Assembly: GCA_039621445.1 (NCBI GenBank)
Contig: CP154957.1
Coordinates: 22,962,761 to 23,026,760, forward strand
Length of the DNA stretch: 64,000 nucleotides
Direction of reading: 5' to 3'
Origin: Euglena gracilis
Lineage: Eukaryota > Euglenida > Euglenophyceae > Euglenales
The notes under the pieces are model-generated. The model was not told the DNA's origin. It searched no databases and saw nothing but the letters and a program-made list of their open reading frames with translations. Positions 57,601 through 64,000 of this stretch are shown piece after piece. Position 1 is the first letter of the stretch. The number at the start of each line of letters is the position of its first letter. The position numbers and the translations under genes are program-made.

Positions 57601-60600
57601 CAGATCCAACTGTCCCCCCATGATCCTCTTCCTCCTTTCCACAAATGCCCGTAAAGGTTGCAGGTTTTGTCTCGAGCAAGGAATCCTGTGAGTGGCTCGT
57701 GCATGAGTATTGGACTGCGGAACAGTCCTCCACCCTCATGGTGTGGGAGTTCGGGGATGATGCGGAGCGGCCGTTTCTTCCGGTTGTGATGCCTCAAAGC
57801 TTCCTGGGGCACATGCGACACTCTAGAGCCCCCCCCCTTTGCACATGGTCAGTGGTGGAGCCGTGCGTGGTTCCAAAGCTGGGTTGTGCATCTTTTTGCG
57901 TTGTCGGTGGTTTTTCAAATACCAGCTGGATCCAATGCTCTTCAGTTGGAGATGCAATAATTATTGCCATCACATTTGAAGAAATAAAAAAGTGAAAAGT
58001 CCACCCCTGTCATTCATGATTTGTGTTGAATATGGTGTGGTTTTTCACGGAGGCACGTGACAGCTGGGAGAAAATGTAAATATGTTTAGATATGCATTTT
58101 TCATTGCCACCTCATTCAGCTCACGATAAACACCTTCAATGTGTTTTGGTTGCCGTTAAACAGGCTGAAAGATTTCAGAGGGTTTTTGCAAATCAAAAAA
58201 GTATTTTGAATCTCCACGACCATTTTTGATTTTTTTTGTGAGTGTGGTTTTGGCAGAGGAAACCATTTGGTTTGCGGCTTTTTTTTATTATAAAAAAAAC
58301 CCTTCATTCATTCCTTCATTCAAAACCATTTTGGGGTTTAGGAAAAGTGGTCATGTTCACCCCAACCTTGTTGAACAAACTGAAGTTTGTTGGACAAAGA
58401 TGCGCTTGGATATTTCCACATAAAGGGTCACAGGGCCAAGGCAGACACAAAAGCCTCATGAACACCCTCCTGTGATCCTGAATCAAAAGGAGCCAAATTA
58501 ATCTTTATGTCTGTATTTTCATCATTATTTTCATCATTGGGGCAACCGGTGGATTGCCCGCATGTTTTCGACCTCAGATGATGAGGATATCTTGGCTCTG
58601 GCTTTCAATCCTCAGAGTCGGTCAAGTTTGTCCAAGGCACCCTTTCACAAGTCAGGGGTACAAGTCATCAATAATGCATTCCAAATGTGTGTGCGTGCGC
58701 ATAAATTCCAAATGGATGTGTGTCTGCACACCCAGGTTGTGCAACAGGTGAAAGTTTTTATTTGCATTGAGAAAGACATTGTAAATATTATAACACAAAC
58801 TGGATGATGGAATGATGATAGCATAATGTGGGTTTCACAGCTGTTGTGAAAAGTATCGAAAATGTTCCGCGGTTGTTCTTACAAGTTAGGGCAGCACAGC
58901 CTCTGCTGATTGGTGCCCACGCTGTGATGGATCCCCTCCTTTCCACGTTCCAACGGTGCCCTGCCGTGCAGCCGTTTGCACTTACAAAGCCGCCGGCCTC
59001 ACCCTTCGCCTCACGGATATCGAGGCCAAGCGGTTGGCGACCAGGCTTACGGCGCGGCCGCCCCGCCCTGGGGTGCCTGAGCCTGCCGGCGGCGATGTGT
59101 CCGGTCCCATCTCTCTTGGCCGAGAACGTGGAGGAGTGTGTGCTGCTGGCGTGGTCAGCGGACGGCACGCGCTTGGCGGCGTCCGGACAGTTGGGGTTTG
59201 CCCGCCAGGGGTGGCACAGTGGTGTGGGCTGGCCCATGGAAGGGCGTGTCCTGTTTGGGGGAACATCCCGAAAGGGGCAAGGGATTTTTCGAAGGCTTGA
59301 AGGTTGGATTGACCAGGTAAGAGAGAGTTGCTGAGTTGGAAACCCTCAGGCTTCTCTTTACCTCGGAAGACACCCCCCCCCACCCCTGGGGCTCGGGGCA
59401 GGCTTCTGTTAAAGTCAGGTGACCCCCCCCCCCCGGGAGGGGTCTGGGGCAGACCCCGCCCCGGGGTCCCGGGCCAGAGGCCTGGGTATGGGTTTCGGAA
59501 GCGCAATTTTTGACTGTCAGAGAACCGGCCCCTTGCAGTTTCTCTTACAGAGTTTCGAGGTTTGAAACCCTCCCCCTTGTTGGGACGGTCCTTACCCCCC
59601 TCAGGGCTTCCCATACCTCTGTCTGGGGCTAGGGCGAAGACTCTCCCAACCCCCATTCCCAGCATCAGGTGTACGTGGGTTGAGCTTCTGGCACAAAGTG
59701 TCATGAAGTAATTGAAAAAATGGTCGGCTGCAGCCTCAGACCCAAGCCAACCATTTGGGAATGCACATCTATGGTTTTTCTTTGATTTCATCACCATCTT
59801 TTCATCCCACCCTGGCCCACGGTTCAATATAAGGGGATGCGTGGGAGGGTGTGAAGGTTTTGAGAACGGGGGGGGGGGTCCCTCCCCCACCATGCTGATG
59901 CAATGTTTCTAATGATGAGAGTACAAGATCCATACGTTACACACATACCAGTATGCACACTACCAATTAATAGAAACCAACCCTATCAGCCGGCATAACC
60001 CAGGATTTGCAGGTGCGCTGTACAGGTATTCGTGCAGTAGCATAAGGTAGCGTCGGGGCTGCAGGACATGTCGAATTGCCATACGTCTTTGAGGACAGAG
60101 ACGGGGATACCCACTGTTGAAACACAACCTGCACCAGGCAGCCATGGCCCCACGCAAGGGGCCATTCCAATGCAGTGCAATGTCCCAGGGCGTTCCAATA
60201 TCCCAGCTGCATTTTGAGTTGTGTCTTTGGTTTGCTTTTGCTTGTATTTAGTTTTTTTTTTTCTTCAACAAAGTGCCGTTTCTTTTTGCAGTTTTTTTGC
60301 AGTTTTTTTTTGCAGGACAGTTTTTGACCTGCCCATGTGCAGTTTCCCCCATCCCTGCTGGGGGGTCCAGCCTGCCCTCTTATCGAAAGAACTGACTCCG
60401 TTGGCGGGAACGAGGTGCTGATCTGGACCATAGATTCACTTAACACCTGTGTGCCCCCCCCGGGGGGAGGGCAGGCGGGTGGTGGGAGGCATACCATTGC
60501 TTGGCGCCTGTCCCCCCCCCCCGGGGGGTGACTGACTGGTTTTTTCAGAGTGGAAAGTGACCCCCCCTCCCCCCCCTGGGGGTTGCCGAAAGAAGAGGTG

Positions 60601-63600
60601 GCCGGAAGATTTTTTTCCACCGGTTTTCAGCCGATTTTGGCTGGATTTTGGGTTGGTGGGTTGGTGGTTGACCCGGGGGGGGGGTTCAAAAAAGTGGGTG
60701 GGGGTTTGGGCCCGGGAAAAAGTGCCCCCCCCACAGGGCCACTAAGTGAATCTGTGGTCCGGACGGTGGTCGACGGCCAGCCGGAGCTACTCCAGAAGGG
60801 GCTTCTGGTGCGGACTGGCAAGCTGCTCGGCCCCGACTACGCCGCGGAGGTCGGGCCCAAGCGGTACCCGCCGCCGATCCGCCAATGGGAAGAGGTGCAG
60901 CCCCTGGGCCTGTGTTTCGGCCCAGACTACCAGCTGGGCGTCGCCTTCCAGCACCGGTACGCCTTCCAGGTGGACGTGAGCCAGCTGGAGGGTGTGGTGG
61001 ACCCCCGGCTGGTCCCGGACGAGGAGATGGTGGAGGAGGAGGGGCTCGGACCATGCCGTTGCTGTGCATGTGTGCCTCTGTCCAACCATTGTGTAGGTGT
61101 GCGGTGACTGATTTTTGTTGAAAACGTTGGCGCTTTTGGCTCTGGAAGCAAATTGGTCAGCCGGAGCCGGAAGACGCCACATCGTTGAAATGTATGCTCT
61201 CCAGCAAATTATGTCCAGGTTGGAAGTGATTGCCCCCCCCCCCCTTGAAGTGACCTCACTGACCTCCAGGACGGTCAGCAAAGTCATGGCCGAGGCGCTT
61301 TGAGCGCCGCGATGTGCACCTCTTCCGCCTGGCTGCGCCGGAGGCGGATGGGGAGTACCGGGTGGTGGGCCGGGGGACGTGGGGGTTCGCACCGGTGGAA
61401 AACAGCGCCTCCCACAGCCTCCCCATGCCCCAGACCATGGACATGGCGGGGGCCGTGTTCTTCCACCCCGAGACGGGTGCGCTGTCCGCTGCCCTCCCAG
61501 TGCAGACCGGGGCTCACCCCATTGCTTATTGGGAGATTGAGGAAAGTTGCACATGGCTGGAAGGGTCTTATCTCTCAAAATATAATTTGGTACTGCAAGA
61601 ACCTGTCACGGTCTCGCCCGGAAACTGTCAGGGTCCCTGTAACTGGCCATCCCTTCAGTTTGGGAAGTTGTCAGGGTCCCCAACACCGGCTGGCTCCCGG
61701 GGGGGGGGGTAGGTATCCCGCTGCCTCTCAGGCGGTTTTTCTCTCCCCTTCAACAAAGATGACTCATGCGTCTGATATCAAGCCGTGTTCAGAGGCCAGT
61801 CGGAGCAATGGCGTGCCTGGGACACAAAGCCTTATGTGGTTTACCTCACCCAGGTTCCCTCCCACCAGTCAGCCAGGCTTCCTACTTGACTGTGACATGC
61901 AGGCTCAGCGGGGCGGAGGGGAGTTGCAGTTGTTGCATATGTTGGAAAGGGAGGTTCACCTTCTGCCCTCACTCAAAATCTTCCACCACTGAAGCTTTTT
62001 TTAAGAAAGCCAGTAGCCATTTTAGCATAAGACGGGACAGAGGTCACCACAGAAAGGGCGCAAAATTTAAAGCAATAATAATAATGTCGAAGACGACAAC
62101 AACAAATTTATTTTTGTACTATTTTTTTGAAATACTACCCCACCAACAGCATGTTGTGGTCATATTTTTTTACCTCCTTTTACCACCTTTTCCCCCCAGG
62201 TCGGTAATTGCTTTTGGTGTGTCCAACTCCAAGTACGTAAGAAGTAGGGCGTCCATACCACGCAAAACCCAAAACACAGCCATCTCGCAGGAAGGAATTA
62301 CAGGTCAGTTGACAGCAAGTTTTAGTCAGAATTTTTCTTCGGCACTTTTGGACCCAAAGGAAATTTTCTTTGCAAACCCTCCGCCTCTCCATACGGTTAG
62401 GGACCCAGCCATCGGAGACCAAGTGGAAACCAAACCAGATAGCCCAAACTCCACCACACCCTGGTCCCAACAATGCCATCTGGCCCCAAATTATGTCAAA
62501 CAGTGGCAGGGAAATGAGTGTATCAAAATTTGTCTCCCAAAGGACGGAGTTCCTTTCTTCGTTAAGGGCCGCCCCTTGAGGACCAGCCAATGACCACCCC
62601 AGGCACCGAACAAGGGACAAAAGCTGAAAAAGGAATTGAAAACACATTTTTTGACGTTTTGGGTGGGCAACAGTCCAAGGATACCAGACATCATCCCCCC
62701 CCCCCCCCGAAGTCGACCCATTCTTGCCAAAATATGGCTGGCTTTCCTGTGGCTTTTTCATTGAATGTACTGGGAAGGGATTTTTTTTTCGTTGCTCAAG
62801 GACCAGCACCGTGGTCCTCGCAGTGCGCCTGCTTGCGGCCGCGGTGGCCAGCAGCCAAACCGTGCCGGCTGCGTTTCAGCTGCCCCTTGCCACCTACGTT
62901 GGGCTGCCTTGCAGCAATGGGACTTTCCCGGTGGGGATGATGGCCCAGGGGTTGCACTATTTCATATGCAATGATGAATGAAGAGGAAGAGACGTTTTGT
63001 TGCTGAAAATCCCAAGGGGATTTCATTTTGGGGTTTAGTTTCTGGAGGAAGTTTTTGGCCAAAATTATTTCCACGTGTGCCTTTGAAATCCTAATTGGAA
63101 AATTTCTGGGGAAAAATGAGACAAGTATTCTCATTGAGGAGATTTTGGTGCTGTTTGATTCACAGTGGGCTGGACAGGGACTATTTTGCTGCAAAAAGGA
63201 GCATCATCATCTGACATTCAACCATTTCTCTTTTTCTATTTTGACATACATTTCACAAAAACAATCGTCGAACTGATCTCGGAACAACACGTGGGGTTTC
63301 TGTCACTTTTTGACTTTGGGTTTCGAAAAATGCCCCTCTCCCATGAATTTAAGGACGTGGAAGCACAAGTTGCCCGCCCTGCAATGAATGGCACCATGCT
63401 GCTCGTGGACAGCTTGGCCGCCGTGCAGAGGGGCGCCGTCCGGCTTTCTGTGCTCCCTTCACCACGCACGGTGTATGACTCGCGTGACCAGGGCTTTACG
63501 GTTAATTTTATGAACCCATTGCCCCCCCCCCATTCGGCCTCCCCATTCTTCCAATGTCAGCCCCCCCAGTTACTAACCCCTTAACCCCTTGGGTCAGTCG

Positions 63601-64000
63601 GATCTGGTTTGCTTGGTCTGCCGAAGGGGTTAGTTGGAATTGTTGGTCAAAGTCCGACCCCCCCAAAATGGCCCAAATACCCCCCATACACTGTTTTTTT
63701 TGGCAAGATTCGACAAAAATGGCATTTTTTATGACGCTTGGGAACACAGAAATTGCTAAAAATCGGGTTTTGGGCATTTTGCGGCTGAAAAAAATCGTCC
63801 CAGCCACTTTTCATTTTCTTCACCAGAGGGGTTCGTCGGTTGTGCTTTGGTTGGTCGGCCCGGGGGGGGGGGGTAGTAGGTGAGAGGTTCATACGCAGGG
63901 AAAGGGGTTAATGGGGCATCGACCATCAGGTTCTCTGCCAGTGGCATTTCCTGCGTGTCTCCCAAGCTGGCCTGTACCGCCCTCCCCAAGACTGGGACCG
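51681..64000 (+). CDS. WD40/beta-propeller protein, many GC-rich exons, runs off right edge
   Basis: Exon-like blocks with strong third-position G/C share one strand. 51681-51845: helical, AGMWCGAMAEALDRGRIIAE. 54912-55115: helical, ALQAERRAEADARASAGHYL. 55690-55860: SDDALLNICERTVTGKRRFH. 56590-56847: a WD40 repeat, TVVAARLSPDGRLLASLHAN then HVLFVWDVPS, and a second start, AAQVAFSPDSRW. 57657-57830: STLMVWEFGDDAERPFLPVV then FLGHMRHSR. 58576-58660: DDEDILALAFNPQSR. About 59,128-59,202: ECVLLAWSADGTRLAASGQ. 60391-60448: VGGNEVLIWTIDS. 60737-61060: LLVRTGKLLGPDYAAEVGPK. 61270-61520: DVHLFRLAAPEADGEYRVVG. 62815-62981, 63350-63500 and a final piece at about 63,940 (WHFLRVSQAGLYRPPQDWDR). GH, SPDG/SADG and W-x positions are typical of WD40 blades, which form interaction platforms. 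Only the 60,448/60,737 join is shown in frame; other edges are uncertain, and more than one gene is possible. Confidence 0.55.
55140..55450. repeat. Dispersed repeat with AAATAAGACCCCCC, copy 2
   Basis: It shares with 51,318-51,620 the phrases GAGCAAAAATCCAAAAATA, TTTCACACACAAAAATGATG (or TTTCACGCACAAAAATGATG) and a GGCGCGAAGCGCC-type palindrome. It lies in a WD40-gene intron. Confidence 0.8.
60424..60764. mobile_element. Introner-like TIR element in the WD40 gene
   Basis: GGACCATAGATTCACTTA at 60,425-60,442 and TAAGTGAATCTGTGGTCC at 60,743-60,760 are inverted repeats, 17 of 18 matching. Splicing from GTGTGCC (60,449) to CCCACAG (60,736) removes almost exactly the element interior and keeps the WD40 frame (SLNT, W, PLSESVVRTV). 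So the element seems to provide both splice sites. A diverged relative lies at 47,119-47,372. Confidence 0.65.
61990..62800. other. Intron-like stretch without a supported exon
   Basis: Unique A/T-moderate sequence with poor frames. 62,640-62,780 resembles 43,690-43,860 (TGTTTGGGTGG, CAAGGATGCCAGA, TTTTTCATTGAATG), a further dispersed element family. Confidence 0.45.

Noticed and set aside
58982-59893. 303-codon open frame on the minus strand
   Set aside because: It is opposite GC-rich plus-strand WD40 exons and crosses C/G homopolymers. Its composition is that of an antisense shadow.

Overview
The window reads as nuclear DNA of a microbial eukaryote, most likely a free-living alga or protist with a repeat-swollen genome. 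The evidence is split reading frames with GT-AG introns, a eukaryotic cut-and-paste transposon with its own introns, a PHD finger, WD40 repeats, very long G and C homopolymers, long microsatellites and satellite arrays with telomere-like cores. I see no rRNA, tRNA, operon, ribosome-binding site, CRISPR array or bacterial insertion sequence. I could not name the species.

Layout. 1-270: a Pro/Gln/Tyr-rich exon on the minus strand runs off the left edge. 0.3-3.7 kb: G/C-homopolymer-rich DNA with short tandem repeats and a perfect palindrome. 3.77-4.28 kb: a minus-strand PHD-finger gene fragment. 4.3-13.7 kb: palindromic GGTCGGGCCGACC clusters and roughly 70-72 bp satellite arrays. Within them a 3.27 kb block is tandemly duplicated, and the block is capped by a small TIR element. 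14-16.2 kb: intergenic repeats. 16.23-18.47 kb: a pogo/Tigger-like DNA transposon with TIRs, TA target duplications and a six-exon transposase carrying one internal TGA. 18.5-21.7 kb: more tandem repeats. 21.96-23.15 kb: an unrecognised minus-strand gene. 23-32 kb: hAT-like MITEs, a hairpin element, (ATT)n, and a duplicated composite repeat holding a GCCTCCGCGGAGGC minisatellite, with a few isolated coding signals. 32.8-41.7 kb: several minus-strand coding blocks of unknown family, interrupted by a (GTAT)n array of about 0.9 kb.

Two plus-strand genes fill the right third. About 44.1-49.74 kb encodes a caspase-like (peptidase C14) protein whose His and Cys active-site motifs sit in separate exons that join in frame. 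From about 51.7 kb to the right edge lie GC-rich exons of a WD40/beta-propeller protein. The introns of both are packed with non-autonomous TIR elements. One of these, at 60.43-60.75 kb, nearly coincides with an intron and seems to supply both splice sites.

The main biological themes are (i) a caspase-fold protein next to a WD40 protein, (ii) several hAT-like MITE families with exact 8-bp target duplications, and (iii) a telomere-like satellite that has undergone a recent tandem segmental duplication. Exon edges and gene ends are my inference from frames and splice motifs. There are no transcripts to confirm them.
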